From JASEGV01 sp947085405 (GTDB taxonomy: Bacteria; Bacteroidota; Ignavibacteria; UBA10030; BY39), in NCBI GenBank assembly GCA_947085405.1, contig CAMTWO010000027.1:36446-100445 (forward strand): a DNA stretch of 64,000 nucleotides, in the 5' to 3' direction. Positions 36,087 through 45,001 of this stretch are shown here, piece after piece. Position numbers and translations under genes: made by a program. The notes beneath the pieces were generated by a model that saw only the letters and a program-made list of their open reading frames with translations, was not told the origin of the DNA and did not search any database. The stretch's first letter is position 1. Each line of letters begins with the position of its first letter.

Positions 36087-37068
36087 TTTTATTTTCCTTC
36101 CGCCTGAGGCGGATTGCTTTTATGTTCTCAATAAATTTTTTATGTTTGATCCTTTTGATGGAAGAATTTGTGAATCTCTCATTAAATTCTTCTAATGAGA
36201 TGCTTTCAAGCTCAAAAAGATTCGGATTTATGTTGTACTCTCGTGGATTAAATTCCGAAATATTTGTTACAGTTGCAAACTTTTGGTTCCACGGACATAC
36301 ATCCTGGCATATATCGCAACCGTATATCCAGTTTTGTTGACAACTCTCGACGAGTCGAGTCGTCGACAACTCGTTGAGAAATTTACTTTTTAATTCTTGG
36401 TCTATCGTTCCTTTGTTCTCAATCGTTTGATAAGAGATACATTTCCTCGCATCTAAAACGTAAGGTTCGACTATTGCGTTAGTAGGGCAAGCATCAATAC
36501 AAAGCGTACAATCGCCACATTGATCAATTAAATTATAATCAGATTCGAGTTCGAGATTTATAAAAATTATCCCTATAAAAAACCAAGAGCCAAGTTGTGG
36601 AGAGATAACAATTGAATGTTTTCCCTGCCAGCCAATTCCCGCCCGTTGTGCCCAAACCTTTTCCATAACCGAACCCGAATCAACATAAACTTTCCCATCG
36701 GCTTTGGGATTGATGGCTTTGATGTATGTTAAAAGATTGTTGAGTTTATTTTTGACGACGATATGATAATCATCTCCCCAAGCGTATCTTGAAATTTTTC
36801 CAACCCCAATATCCTCGCTACGTCGAGTATCGGAATAATAATTAGCAGCCGTAACAATTACCGATTTTACTTCCGGGAAAATAAGTTTAGGGTTAAATCT
36901 TTTTTCAATATTCTTCCCCATCCATTTCATATCACCGTGATAATTATTGGATAACCACTCCTTCAATTTGCTCGATTCGTCGTCAAGTGGTTCAACTTTA
37001 GCAAATCTGATTTTAGAAAAACCTAATACGAGCGCGTGTTGTTTTATTTTTTCTTTTGTGGTTAACAT
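36067..37068 (-). CDS. queG: Epoxyqueuosine reductase QueG, with an apparent in-frame palindromic insertion
   Basis: 333 residues. The cobalamin-dependent N-domain includes VDSGSVMEKVWAQRAGIGWQ. Two 4Fe-4S binding sets are CGDCTLCIDACPTNAI and YGCDICQDVCPWN. It reduces epoxyqueuosine to queuosine in tRNA. Between DQELKSKF and NWIYGCDICQ the protein carries about 14 extra residues (LNELSTTRLVESCQQ region) compared with the remembered family pattern, encoded by the near-palindrome at about 36339-36377. A second small palindrome (CCGCC-TGA-GGCGG, 36102-36114) lies in the last codons. Confidence 0.93.
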   Translation of the reverse strand: MLTTKEKIKQHALVLGFSKIRFAKVEPLDDESSKLKEWLSNNYHGDMKWMGKNIEKRFNPKLIFPEVKSVIVTAANYYSDTRRSEDIGVGKISRYAWGDDYHIVVKNKLNNLLTYIKAINPKADGKVYVDSGSVMEKVWAQRAGIGWQGKHSIVISPQLGSWFFIGIIFINLELESDYNLIDQCGDCTLCIDACPTNAIVEPYVLDARKCISYQTIENKGTIDQELKSKFLNELSTTRLVESCQQNWIYGCDICQDVCPWNQKFATVTNISEFNPREYNINPNLFELESISLEEFNERFTNSSIKRIKHKKFIENIKAIRLRRKENKNERETS

Positions 37069-37114
37069 TCAAAAATAATTCTATCTCATGTTGCCAGCCT
37101 TAATGATATGAAGC

Positions 37115-37247
37115 GAAATAAACTGTTAAAACAGTTAAAAATAACATCTTTTGGTTAATAACCCACGACTTAAGTCGTGGGTTAACAGGAGCAAAGTACA
37201 AATATTCAACCGTTTCAACGGTTTCTGAATGCAAGTGGTCAACTTGA
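37115..37247. repeat. Dispersed triple-palindrome repeat, copy 2
   Basis: Same order as at 16865-17000: AAACTGTTAAAACAGTT, the 24-bp AACCCACGAC....GTCGTGGGTT palindrome (37160-37183), AACCGTTTCAACGGTT and GGTCAACTTGA. It fills the gap between queG and the metallo-hydrolase. Confidence 0.8.
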
Positions 37248-37252
37248 GAATA

Positions 37253-38107
37253 TTAAATGGATTCCAATAATTGAATCACTTCACCCATGCTAAAACCTTT
37301 TTCGTTCGAGGTGATCGTAGCTGCAGGAACTTTTGGGTCGTGCTCAAAAACCAATTTCCATTTTTCTTCATAAGCAGGACCCAATATTTTTTTCTTTTCT
37401 TCTAATGTTACTAACGGCTGTAAATCGTAACCCATAATAAATGGCAGCGGTATATGCGACGACATCGGCACTAAATCGGCGGCAAACAAAACTGTATTTA
37501 TTCCGTCCGATATTTTTGGTATTTGCTGCATCGATGTATGCCCGTTCAACAAAATTAATTCGATGCCTGGGAATAACTCAAACTCTCCCTCTACTAATTC
37601 CAGCACCCCGAATTCTTTCAGGGGTAAAAAATCTTCCTTAAAGAAGCTTGCCTTGTCGCGGTCTGTCGGATTGAGTGCCCATTTCCAGTGTTCTTTTTGA
37701 ACATAATGTTTTGCATTCGGGAATGTTGGTTTTATAATTCCTGCATCGTCAAATGTCGAACCACCGGCGTGGTCGAAATGCAGGTGAGTGAGTATTACAT
37801 CTGTTATTTCGCTTGGTGTAATGTGATATTTTTGTAATGATGAAATAAGGTTGGTCGAGGTTGTGTCTATCTTGTAAATATCTTTTAACTTTTGCGACAT
37901 CTTCGGACTGTTCCCAGTATCTACCAAAATCTTTTTCCCTCCGCCTACAATTAAAAGACTTCTCGTAACCATTTCGATGCGGTTGAGTTCGTCGGGTGGA
38001 TTTGTTTTTCGCCACAACGATTGAGGTACAACCCCGAACATCGCTCCGCCGTCAAGTGCGAATCTGCTCGTTTCAATCGTCCATATTTCGTAATCGCCAA
38101 TCTTCAT
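37253..38107 (-). CDS. MBL-fold metallo-hydrolase
   Basis: 284 residues from the ATG at 38107, preceded at 6 nt by GGAG; the longer frame would need a TTG. The metal site is THLHFDHAGG with further likely ligands in LLNGHTSMQQ (His), LFAADLVP (Asp) and a late HDP. The family covers lactonases and related hydrolases such as quorum-quenching or ribonucleotide enzymes; no specific substrate can be assigned. It stands between a repeat and the ferredoxin terminator. Confidence 0.88.
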   Translation of the reverse strand: MKIGDYEIWTIETSRFALDGGAMFGVVPQSLWRKTNPPDELNRIEMVTRSLLIVGGGKKILVDTGNSPKMSQKLKDIYKIDTTSTNLISSLQKYHITPSEITDVILTHLHFDHAGGSTFDDAGIIKPTFPNAKHYVQKEHWKWALNPTDRDKASFFKEDFLPLKEFGVLELVEGEFELFPGIELILLNGHTSMQQIPKISDGINTVLFAADLVPMSSHIPLPFIMGYDLQPLVTLEEKKKILGPAYEEKWKLVFEHDPKVPAATITSNEKGFSMGEVIQLLESI

Positions 38108-38121
38108 TTTCTTCTCCAACT

Positions 38122-38172
38122 AATAAAAAATAAAGGTCGGTTATTATTATCAACTAATAGTAAATCCGACCT
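38122..38172 (-). terminator. Rho-independent terminator of the ferredoxin gene
   Basis: Stem AGGTCGG/CCGACCT (38134-38140 with 38166-38172), extended by an AT-rich inner stem, is followed on the minus strand by TTTATTTTTTATT. It ends the ferredoxin message before the metallo-hydrolase start. Confidence 0.75.
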
Positions 38173-38249
38173 GTTCATTAAAATTTCAGATTATCTCATC
38201 TGAGGGGTGGTGCACCTCGAGTACAAAAATTTGATAGAGTGTTTAAAAC

Positions 38250-38588
38250 TTATTGTTTAAATCGCGAAGGGGCTTCACTCAACGCTAAAAATGATTTATC
38301 CGGATGTATAAGTTTTGCTTTGTTATATAACGCTTCTTCTGTTTCCGGGCGATTCGGATCGGGGACGCAGCAATCAACCGGGCAAACGGCAGCACATTGT
38401 TCTTTATCGAAGTGCCCGACACATTCGGTGCATTTTTCCGGAACTATGTAGTAAAAATCGTTCGATAAAGCATCTACCATTTGACCGTTTAATTCATATT
38501 GAACACCGCCGGCATATATCGCAGTATTCGGGCATTCCGGTTCACACGCACCACAATTGATACATTCTTCTGTAATAAATGTTGCCAT
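38250..38588 (-). CDS. 2[4Fe-4S] ferredoxin (YfhL-like)
   Basis: 112 residues. Two cluster motifs: CINCGACEPECPNTAI and the longer second site CTECVGHFDKEQCAAVCPVD, the YfhL-type spacing with an insertion. It carries low-potential electrons in the cytosol. An AAGGAG nine bases before the ATG supports the start. A strong terminator lies downstream. Confidence 0.93.
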   Translation of the reverse strand: MATFITEECINCGACEPECPNTAIYAGGVQYELNGQMVDALSNDFYYIVPEKCTECVGHFDKEQCAAVCPVDCCVPDPNRPETEEALYNKAKLIHPDKSFLALSEAPSRFKQ

Positions 38589-38688
38589 ATCTAAAATCTC
38601 CTTGTTTTATTGTGAATATTTCATTAAAAACTTAGTTTCAAAAATTACTCTGCAATTATACTAAAAAGATGTGAAAAATACAATGTTA

Positions 38689-41600
38689 TCAAACATTAAA
38701 ATACTTCGCTTCTGGATGATGTACTATGATTGCTGAAGTCGATTGTTCAGGAATTAAATGAAACTCTTCTGTTAACTCGACACCTATCCTTTCAGGTTGT
38801 AAAATCTCGAACAATTTAGTTTGGTCTTCCAAATTCGGACAAGCCGGATAACCGAAACTGTAGCGTGAACCTTGATAGCCCTGCGAAAAAAGTTTTTTCA
38901 TTTCTTTCGAATCCTTTAAATGAATGCCTAATTCTTCACGTATCTTTTTATGCCACATTTCAGCTAATGCTTCTGCGGTCTCAACACTTAGTCCGTGAAA
39001 GTATAAATACTCCTTATATTTATCTGCTGAAAATAGTTTTTGTGAATATGCGGAGGCGACCTTTCCTACTGTAACAAGTTGCATAGCTACCACATCGATT
39101 TTACCCGATTCTTTGGAAGCAAAAAAATCGGACAGGCTGAGTAGGCGATCAGATTTTTGACGAGGAAAGGTGAAGCGAAGCCACTCCTGATAATTTCGAA
39201 TATCGAATTTCGAATTTCGAATTTGTTCTATCGGCTTGTAGATAATTAGGTCATTATCTTCGGAGTTACACGGGAAGTAGCCGTACACAACTTTGGGCTG
39301 GAGAAGATTTTCTTGTTTGCATTTCGCTTTTAATGATTCGAATTCAGGATAAATTTCTTCCTTTACAAATTTTTTATAATCTTCCTCCGACTTATCACCC
39401 TTGTAAACTTGCCACTGCCCTTTTATTAGAGCAGTTTCGTTGATGTATTTGAACACTTCATCTAATGAAATATCTTCAACCACTTTTGAACCCCAAAACG
39501 GTGGATTTGGAATTTCGGTATGTAAAATGGATTTACGAATCCCCTTACTTACAGCGGTTTGATTTTTCGATTCGAGAGTTGTGTTTTTATTTTTGGGTTT
39601 TATTTGAGATTTTGATTCAGTTGATTTTTGGGATTTAACCACCTGCTCCATAAATTTTAATCCGTCGAAAGCATCGTTTGCATACTCAACCGTGCCACCA
39701 TAAATGTTTTGCAAATCTTCTTCAACAAAACGACGGGTCAAAGCGGCGCCACCGAGAACAACCGGTAACTGAACATTTCGCTCATTCATCACTTCCAGGT
39801 TGTCTTTCATAATTGCAGTTGATTTTACAAGCAGTCCGCTCATACCGATTGCATCGGCTTTATTTTCAACTGCCGCCTGCAGCATACTTTCAATCGGAAC
39901 TCTAATACCCAAATTTATAATGCGATACCCGTTATTACTTAAAATTATATCAACCAGATTTTTACCAATATCGTGTACATCTCCTTTCACGGTTGCAAGC
40001 ACCATCGTGCCTTTTGCCTGTGCCGACGATTTTTCCATCAACGGTTCTAAATAAGCTACAGCCGTTTTCATAACTTCAGCCGATTGGAGGACGAACGGAA
40101 GCTGCATTTTGCCTGCGCCAAAATATTCGCCTACTACTTTCATCCCGTTTAATAAAATTTGGTTTACTATTTCAAGCGCTTGATAATCTTTTAATGCTTC
40201 TTCTAAATTGCTTTGTAGATTGGTTTTATCTCCGTCGATTATATTATACTTTAGGCGATCTTCAACCGATTTAATTTCTTGATGAATAGTTTCAGGAGTC
40301 TCAGTTTTCTTTTCGGAATAAAAATTTATGAATTCTATTAGCGGGTCATAATCACTTGTGTGTTCATTGAAAATTAATTTACGGCATCTCTCCTGCTCCG
40401 CTTCGCTGATTTTATACAGTGGTAAAATTTTGGAAGCATGCACAATCGCCATATCGAGTCCATTTTGAACTGCATAATGCAGGAAAACACTATTCAGTAC
40501 TACACGCGATTTCGGACTCAAACCGAATGATATGTTGCTTAGCCCTAAACTTGTATTTACATTTGGAAAACGTTTTTTTAGTCGGTGGATTGCTTCAAGC
40601 GTCGCGATAGCTGAATTGCGGAATTCCACATCCCCCGAACCCAACGTAAAAGTTAAGAGATCAAAGATAAGGTCGGTTTCTTTTAACCCGTATTTATTTG
40701 TTGCAAGGTGGTACATCCGTTCGGCAATTTCAATCTTCTGTTCAACAGTTTTCGCCATCCCCGATTCGTCTATCGTTAGTGCGATAACAGCCGCACCATA
40801 CCGCTTACATAATTCCATTACTTTTGCAAAATGTTCTTCGCCATCTTCTAAATTCACTGAATTAATTATCGCTTTCCCTGCATACTCTTGTAACGCCGTT
40901 TCAATCGCATCCAGATTAGTTGAATCTATCATCAATGGGACTGTAATTTGCGTATTATATCTGCGAACGATTTCTTGAATATCAGTAATCTCGTTACGTC
41001 CTGTATAAGCAACGCTCAAATCGAGTATGTGCGATCCTTGACGAACTTCTTCTTTTCCGAAAGCAATCATTCCCTCCCAATCTTCTTTCAATAGCAACTC
41101 ACGAAAAACTTTGCTGCCGTTGGAATTCATTCTTTCGCCAACGAGTATTGGTGGCAAATCAATTTTTAACGGAACGCTTTGATACAAACTTGAAACCGCC
41201 GGTGTGAATTCGAATTTTCGCTGTTTAATAGAAAATGTGCCAACACTTTGAGCAAGTTTTCGGATATGCTCGTTCGTAGTTCCGCAACATCCGCCGACTA
41301 TGTTCACTCCGAAATCATTTACATAATGTGAAAGTGTTTTTGTAAATTCATCGGGAGTAAGATGATAATGTGCCTTGCCTCCAATATTTTCAGGAATGCC
41401 GGCATTAGGCATACAGAAAATCGGGAAGGGGCTGCTTGTTTGTAAATAACGGATATGTTCAGACATTTCCTGTGGGCCTGTTGCACAGTTTACTCCGAAC
41501 GCATTAATCGGGAACGGCTCGATAGCGGTTAGTGCCGCTGAAATTTCAGTCCCTAAAAGCATCATTGAAGTTGTCTCAATTGTAACCGAAACTATTACAG

Positions 41601-42168
41601 GAATATTTTTCATTAAATCTTTCAGACAAGTATAAATTCCGGCAAGTGCCGCTTTTGTTTGAAGAACATCCTGGCACGTTTCAACGACTAACAAATCAAC
41701 ACCCCCCTCGATTAAACCTTTCGCTTGAATATAAAAAGTTTTTTCGAGTTCTTTGAATGAGATGTGTCCGAGTGACGGGAGTTTTGTTGTCGGACCGATT
41801 GAACCCGCAACGAAGCGAGGATGTTGAGCGGAATAAAATCCTGAAGCAACATTCTTTGCTAATATTGCAGCTTTGTAATTCAGTTCATAAGCTTCATCGG
41901 CTAACCCGTATTCGTCGAGGACTATTGAAGCGCCGCCGAATGTATTAGTCTCGATTACGTCGCATCCTGCTGATAAAAAATCAGCGTGCACTATTTCGAC
42001 AGCCGATGGTTTTGAGACTACAAGATATTCGTTGCATCCAAAATATTTTTCACCGCCAAAATCATCGGGGTTTAAATTTTGGGTTTGTAAATTCGTCCCC
42101 ATCGCTCCGTCGAAGACGATTACTTTTTGCTTTAATATGTCTGAGAATGTTTTCAAATTATTTATCAA
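38689..42168 (-). CDS. metH: Cobalamin-dependent methionine synthase
   Basis: 1159 residues in the full MetH order. The homocysteine-binding barrel (about 1-320) has zinc ligands Cys228 in GVNCATGP and Cys294-Cys295 in GGCCGTT. The pterin-binding domain (about 340-610) has FRELLLKEDWEGMIAFGKEE. The cap and B12-binding part (about 630-870) has GDVHDIGK with His732, and the reactivation domain (about 905-1159) has YSFGYPACPN. It transfers the methyl group of methyl-tetrahydrofolate to homocysteine. A charged insertion (STESKSQIKPKNKNTTLESK) lies between the B12 and reactivation domains. No cobalamin riboswitch was recognised upstream. Confidence 0.97.
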   Translation of the reverse strand: MINNLKTFSDILKQKVIVFDGAMGTNLQTQNLNPDDFGGEKYFGCNEYLVVSKPSAVEIVHADFLSAGCDVIETNTFGGASIVLDEYGLADEAYELNYKAAILAKNVASGFYSAQHPRFVAGSIGPTTKLPSLGHISFKELEKTFYIQAKGLIEGGVDLLVVETCQDVLQTKAALAGIYTCLKDLMKNIPVIVSVTIETTSMMLLGTEISAALTAIEPFPINAFGVNCATGPQEMSEHIRYLQTSSPFPIFCMPNAGIPENIGGKAHYHLTPDEFTKTLSHYVNDFGVNIVGGCCGTTNEHIRKLAQSVGTFSIKQRKFEFTPAVSSLYQSVPLKIDLPPILVGERMNSNGSKVFRELLLKEDWEGMIAFGKEEVRQGSHILDLSVAYTGRNEITDIQEIVRRYNTQITVPLMIDSTNLDAIETALQEYAGKAIINSVNLEDGEEHFAKVMELCKRYGAAVIALTIDESGMAKTVEQKIEIAERMYHLATNKYGLKETDLIFDLLTFTLGSGDVEFRNSAIATLEAIHRLKKRFPNVNTSLGLSNISFGLSPKSRVVLNSVFLHYAVQNGLDMAIVHASKILPLYKISEAEQERCRKLIFNEHTSDYDPLIEFINFYSEKKTETPETIHQEIKSVEDRLKYNIIDGDKTNLQSNLEEALKDYQALEIVNQILLNGMKVVGEYFGAGKMQLPFVLQSAEVMKTAVAYLEPLMEKSSAQAKGTMVLATVKGDVHDIGKNLVDIILSNNGYRIINLGIRVPIESMLQAAVENKADAIGMSGLLVKSTAIMKDNLEVMNERNVQLPVVLGGAALTRRFVEEDLQNIYGGTVEYANDAFDGLKFMEQVVKSQKSTESKSQIKPKNKNTTLESKNQTAVSKGIRKSILHTEIPNPPFWGSKVVEDISLDEVFKYINETALIKGQWQVYKGDKSEEDYKKFVKEEIYPEFESLKAKCKQENLLQPKVVYGYFPCNSEDNDLIIYKPIEQIRNSKFDIRNYQEWLRFTFPRQKSDRLLSLSDFFASKESGKIDVVAMQLVTVGKVASAYSQKLFSADKYKEYLYFHGLSVETAEALAEMWHKKIREELGIHLKDSKEMKKLFSQGYQGSRYSFGYPACPNLEDQTKLFEILQPERIGVELTEEFHLIPEQSTSAIIVHHPEAKYFNV

Positions 42169-42504
42169 TGTTTAATATAACTTTCTTACTTATAAGGAGC
42201 CAATTTGGCACCTTAAATACCAGAACTTAGAGATAACAAATGTATTCGTATTCTTGTGTTTAATTAATTTTTTGAGACTTCTGAAAAATTAAATCTGCAA
42301 TGAATAAATAATTTTCATAGAACACAGAAAAACGCGGATTTGACGGATATACACGGATTATTATCTGTGCTGATCCGTTGAATCAGTGTTCATCCGTGCC
42401 TGCACGCCGTAGTGCTAATATGCGTTTCGGCACGCAGGCGTGTTCTATTTTCTATTTTTTAGAAGTTATCAATTTTGGGTGAAATAATATTCGAGATTAC
42501 TTGC
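42169..42504. repeat. metH leader with a nested repeat element
   Basis: Close to metH a hairpin AAGGAGCCA-ATT-TGGCACCTT lies at about 42196-42216. Further up, a repeat framed by TAGAACAC (42319) and GTGTTCTA (about 42441-42448) contains several CGGAT/ATCCG words, and inside it a GC-rich hairpin GCCTGCACGCC ... GGCACGCAGGC. The same GCCTGCACGCC hairpin word recurs near 60008. No gene or riboswitch was seen. Confidence 0.6.
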
Positions 42505-42717
42505 TTATTTTTCGTGCTTCCAATAATATTCAAGAGTTACAAATTCACCTTTATCTAATTCTTTATCTGTTTTTGGTTTTACTTGATCATATTCTTTAAG
42601 ACAGTAATAGTCATCCAGTTCATCAATCATCTTTTCGTATTCTTTAAGAGCGATTACAACCGCAATTTTCTTACCATCTTGATCGGTAACATATTTAGTT
42701 CTTGATGTATGTGCCAT
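42505..42717 (-). CDS. Small antitoxin-like protein (Phd/YefM-type)
   Basis: 70 residues: MAHTSRTKYVTDQDGKKIAV followed by VIALKEYEKMIDELDDYYCL. This beta-hairpin plus helix is typical of the N-terminal half of Phd/YefM antitoxins and related 'prevent-host-death' proteins. No RelE, ParE or Doc toxin gene is adjacent, so it may be solitary. Its ATG directly follows the stop of the nitronate monooxygenase gene, so it is translationally coupled. Confidence 0.6.
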   Translation of the reverse strand: MAHTSRTKYVTDQDGKKIAVVIALKEYEKMIDELDDYYCLKEYDQVKPKTDKELDKGEFVTLEYYWKHEK

Positions 42718-43659
42718 TTATTTGTCTTTCAACTTATTAATTCTCAAAATATATTCTTCCACAATCTTTCTTACAATTTCGCCCGCGGGAAAGATTTCCT
42801 TGATCATCCCGGCACATTGTCCGGCTTCGATTTCACCTTCGTCTAAATTGCCTTCTAAAATTGCCATTCGCTCACGATTTTTCCCGAGTAAGTTTGCAAG
42901 TTCTTCGGTTGTTGCACCACGATTCTCGGCATCAATAATTTGTTGTGAGAATTTATTTTTAATCAGACGAACGGGTGTAACTTTTTTTAAAATTAATACT
43001 GTACTATTGTCAGTTGTTTCAACAATTGCTTGTTTGTAATTTTGATGAGCAGAAGACTCAATCGAAGCCGCAAATCGTGTTCCTATCTGTACACCTTCAG
43101 CGCCAAGTGCAAATGCGGCAGCCATTCCCCTGCCGTCGGCGATTCCGCCAGCTGCGATAACAGGAATTTTTACAGCATCAACCACTTGTGGAATTAAAAC
43201 AAAAGTAGTGATTTCATCCAACCCGTTATGCCCGCCCGCTTCGAAACCTTCGGCTACAACTGCATCGCATCCGACACTTTCTGCCTTCAGGGCATATTTA
43301 ACAGAAGGAACAACGTGGACTACAACGCATCCTGCTTTTTTCAATTTGTCAATAAATTTACCGGGATGGCCTGCTGATGTAAAAACAATTTTTACTCCTT
43401 CATCAATTGTAACATTTATCAAATCTAATGCATCGCCGCGTAACAATGGAATATTTACACCGAATGGTTTATCCGTTTTATTCTTGGCTTTCTGAATTTG
43501 TTCTCTAAGTAAATCGGGCTTCATCGACCCGGCGCCAATCAAACCTAATCCGCCGGCATTCGATACTGCTACTGCGAGTTTATAACCCGATACCCAAACC
43601 ATACCCGCTTGAATTATAGGGAATTGAATCTTAAACAATTCAGTAATTCGTGTTTTCAA
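42718..43659 (-). CDS. Nitronate monooxygenase family (NPD / FabK-like) flavoprotein
   Basis: 313 residues. TIM-barrel FMN motifs: FPIIQAGMVWVSGYKLAVAV, NAGGLGLIGAGSMKP, GCDAVVAEGFEAGGHNG, VPVIAAGGIADGRGMAAAFA in close form, and ALGAEGVQIGTRFAAS. The family oxidises alkyl nitronates; FabK is an enoyl-ACP reductase of the same fold. The GGHNG motif is typical of the NMO class I proteins. It lies 2 nt upstream of the thioredoxin-like gene on the opposite gene end, in the same transcript direction. Confidence 0.9.
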   Translation of the reverse strand: MKTRITELFKIQFPIIQAGMVWVSGYKLAVAVSNAGGLGLIGAGSMKPDLLREQIQKAKNKTDKPFGVNIPLLRGDALDLINVTIDEGVKIVFTSAGHPGKFIDKLKKAGCVVVHVVPSVKYALKAESVGCDAVVAEGFEAGGHNGLDEITTFVLIPQVVDAVKIPVIAAGGIADGRGMAAAFALGAEGVQIGTRFAASIESSAHQNYKQAIVETTDNSTVLILKKVTPVRLIKNKFSQQIIDAENRGATTEELANLLGKNRERMAILEGNLDEGEIEAGQCAGMIKEIFPAGEIVRKIVEEYILRINKLKDK

Positions 43660-43661
43660 TT

Positions 43662-44681
43662 TTATCTTCCTGAAATAAATTCCGTGATGGGCGATGATAT
43701 AAACGACATCGAGTAAAACGCAAAGCTATTTGAATCCGGAATCAATTTCAAAATATGCTCTCCGAATTCTGCGTTGTTCACGACATTATATAGTTTCGGA
43801 TTATCTATCATCAGAAAACTCCTTCCAGCTTCATCGATAAATACATCCTGCCCGGCATTTTGTTTAGAAAGATAGTTCCCATCCTGTTGAACGAATACTT
43901 TGAAGTCATTTTCATTTTCTGGTTTTATAACAACATTTACCTCTTTCGCTTGATACTGTGCAATCATATATGCTTCGCCCGGTATTTCGTTTTCAACTTT
44001 CACAAAATATTTATTTACTAACCAATTGCCGTGCAAATATACCCTCCCCTCCAAGTAATAATGAGGGTCGTGGTAATCATTAATTGATTGCGGAAAATAT
44101 CCTTCCGTATTTCCAATATTTCCGCGTTGGTAGCCGACAAATATTTCGGGAGTAGATTTATAGCAATGCACACTTTGCTTATCTTCTTCACGAATTGGTT
44201 TCATTATTTCTGGAAATTCTCCGCGGTATCCCGCATCGGCAAGAAGATATTGAATTGCATTCTCCGATGATAGATACGAACCTTCCCCTTCTTGGATATA
44301 GCGTATGAATCCAGACTTATCAATCAAATAAGATGATGGTAATAAACGTGTGCGGAATAAATTCCCCACAAGAAAATCATTATCCAAAACGATTGGATAT
44401 TTTATTTCATTTCGGAAAATGCTTCGCTGGACGAAAGCCGGTTCTTTTGCAAACGGAAATTTTGGCGTATGCACTCCGATTAAAATCAGACCATATTCGG
44501 AATATCTTCTGAACCATTCTTTGAGATAAGGTAACGAGCGGAGCGAATTTTGGTCGGTAGCATCCCAGAAATGGATCAGGAAAATATTGCCTCGATTAGC
44601 CGAGAGTATAATTGGTCCGGAATTGAACCAGTGGTCGCCGTATATTTCGGGGGCTCTATATTTTTGTTCGAGTAAGTTCAT
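43662..44681 (-). CDS. Thioredoxin-fold protein (DipZ-like) lacking the CxxC motif
   Basis: 339 residues. The N-terminal thioredoxin/TlpA-like domain (about 1-145) has IFLIHFWDATDQNSLRSLPY, GLILIGVHTPKFPFAKE, VQRSIFRNEIKYPIVLDNDF and LLPSSYLIDKSGFIRY. The position that normally holds WCxxC reads WDATD, so it cannot act as a disulfide oxidoreductase. The C-terminal half (about 160-339) resembles the DipZ C-terminal beta domain (TPEIFVGYQRGNIGN, YYLEGRVYLHGNW). No signal peptide was seen. It starts 4 nt inside the preceding DUF2442 gene. Confidence 0.78.
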   Translation of the reverse strand: MNLLEQKYRAPEIYGDHWFNSGPIILSANRGNIFLIHFWDATDQNSLRSLPYLKEWFRRYSEYGLILIGVHTPKFPFAKEPAFVQRSIFRNEIKYPIVLDNDFLVGNLFRTRLLPSSYLIDKSGFIRYIQEGEGSYLSSENAIQYLLADAGYRGEFPEIMKPIREEDKQSVHCYKSTPEIFVGYQRGNIGNTEGYFPQSINDYHDPHYYLEGRVYLHGNWLVNKYFVKVENEIPGEAYMIAQYQAKEVNVVIKPENENDFKVFVQQDGNYLSKQNAGQDVFIDEAGRSFLMIDNPKLYNVVNNAEFGEHILKLIPDSNSFAFYSMSFISSPITEFISGR

Positions 44682-45001
44682 ATTCCAATTATTTTATTTC
44701 TTTTCGTGTGATATAACGACTTAGGTTCAGCTACCGAAACTCTATTCGTTGTTTCCATTCTCTCAATTTGAAGATTATGAATTAAAACATCCGGATCTAT
44801 ATCTGCACCATTTTCCCAAACAATCGTTCCTAATTCTGGATCAACTTTCACAGATTTAAACAATTGCGGATTACGTTTAAGAGGTTCGAAAATAGGTCCC
44901 TGTAAAAAAGGTGCAAGGTCTATTATCCCTTTTTTACCATTTGTTAATTCCAATAATACCGTAAATTTCTTTAACGGTTTTACATTTTTAATTCTTATCA
45001 T
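44678..45001 (-). CDS. DUF2442 domain protein (copy 1, paired with DUF4160)
   Basis: 107 residues. The recognisable pattern is FTVLLELTNGKKGIIDLAPF, LQGPIFEPLKRNPQLFKSV and VDPELGTIVWENGADIDPDV. The family is found next to DUF4160 in many genomes and is suspected, not proven, to form a toxin-antitoxin-like pair. It overlaps the DUF4160 gene by 4 nt. A second DUF4160/DUF2442 pair, with the first member broken, is at 59296-59670. Confidence 0.88.
   Translation of the reverse strand: MIRIKNVKPLKKFTVLLELTNGKKGIIDLAPFLQGPIFEPLKRNPQLFKSVKVDPELGTIVWENGADIDPDVLIHNLQIERMETTNRVSVAEPKSLYHTKRNKIIGI

Noticed and set aside
42169..42504. Cobalamin or SAM riboswitch upstream of metH
   Set aside because: No B12-box-like or SAM-riboswitch core was found. 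The leader has a repeat and a hairpin only.
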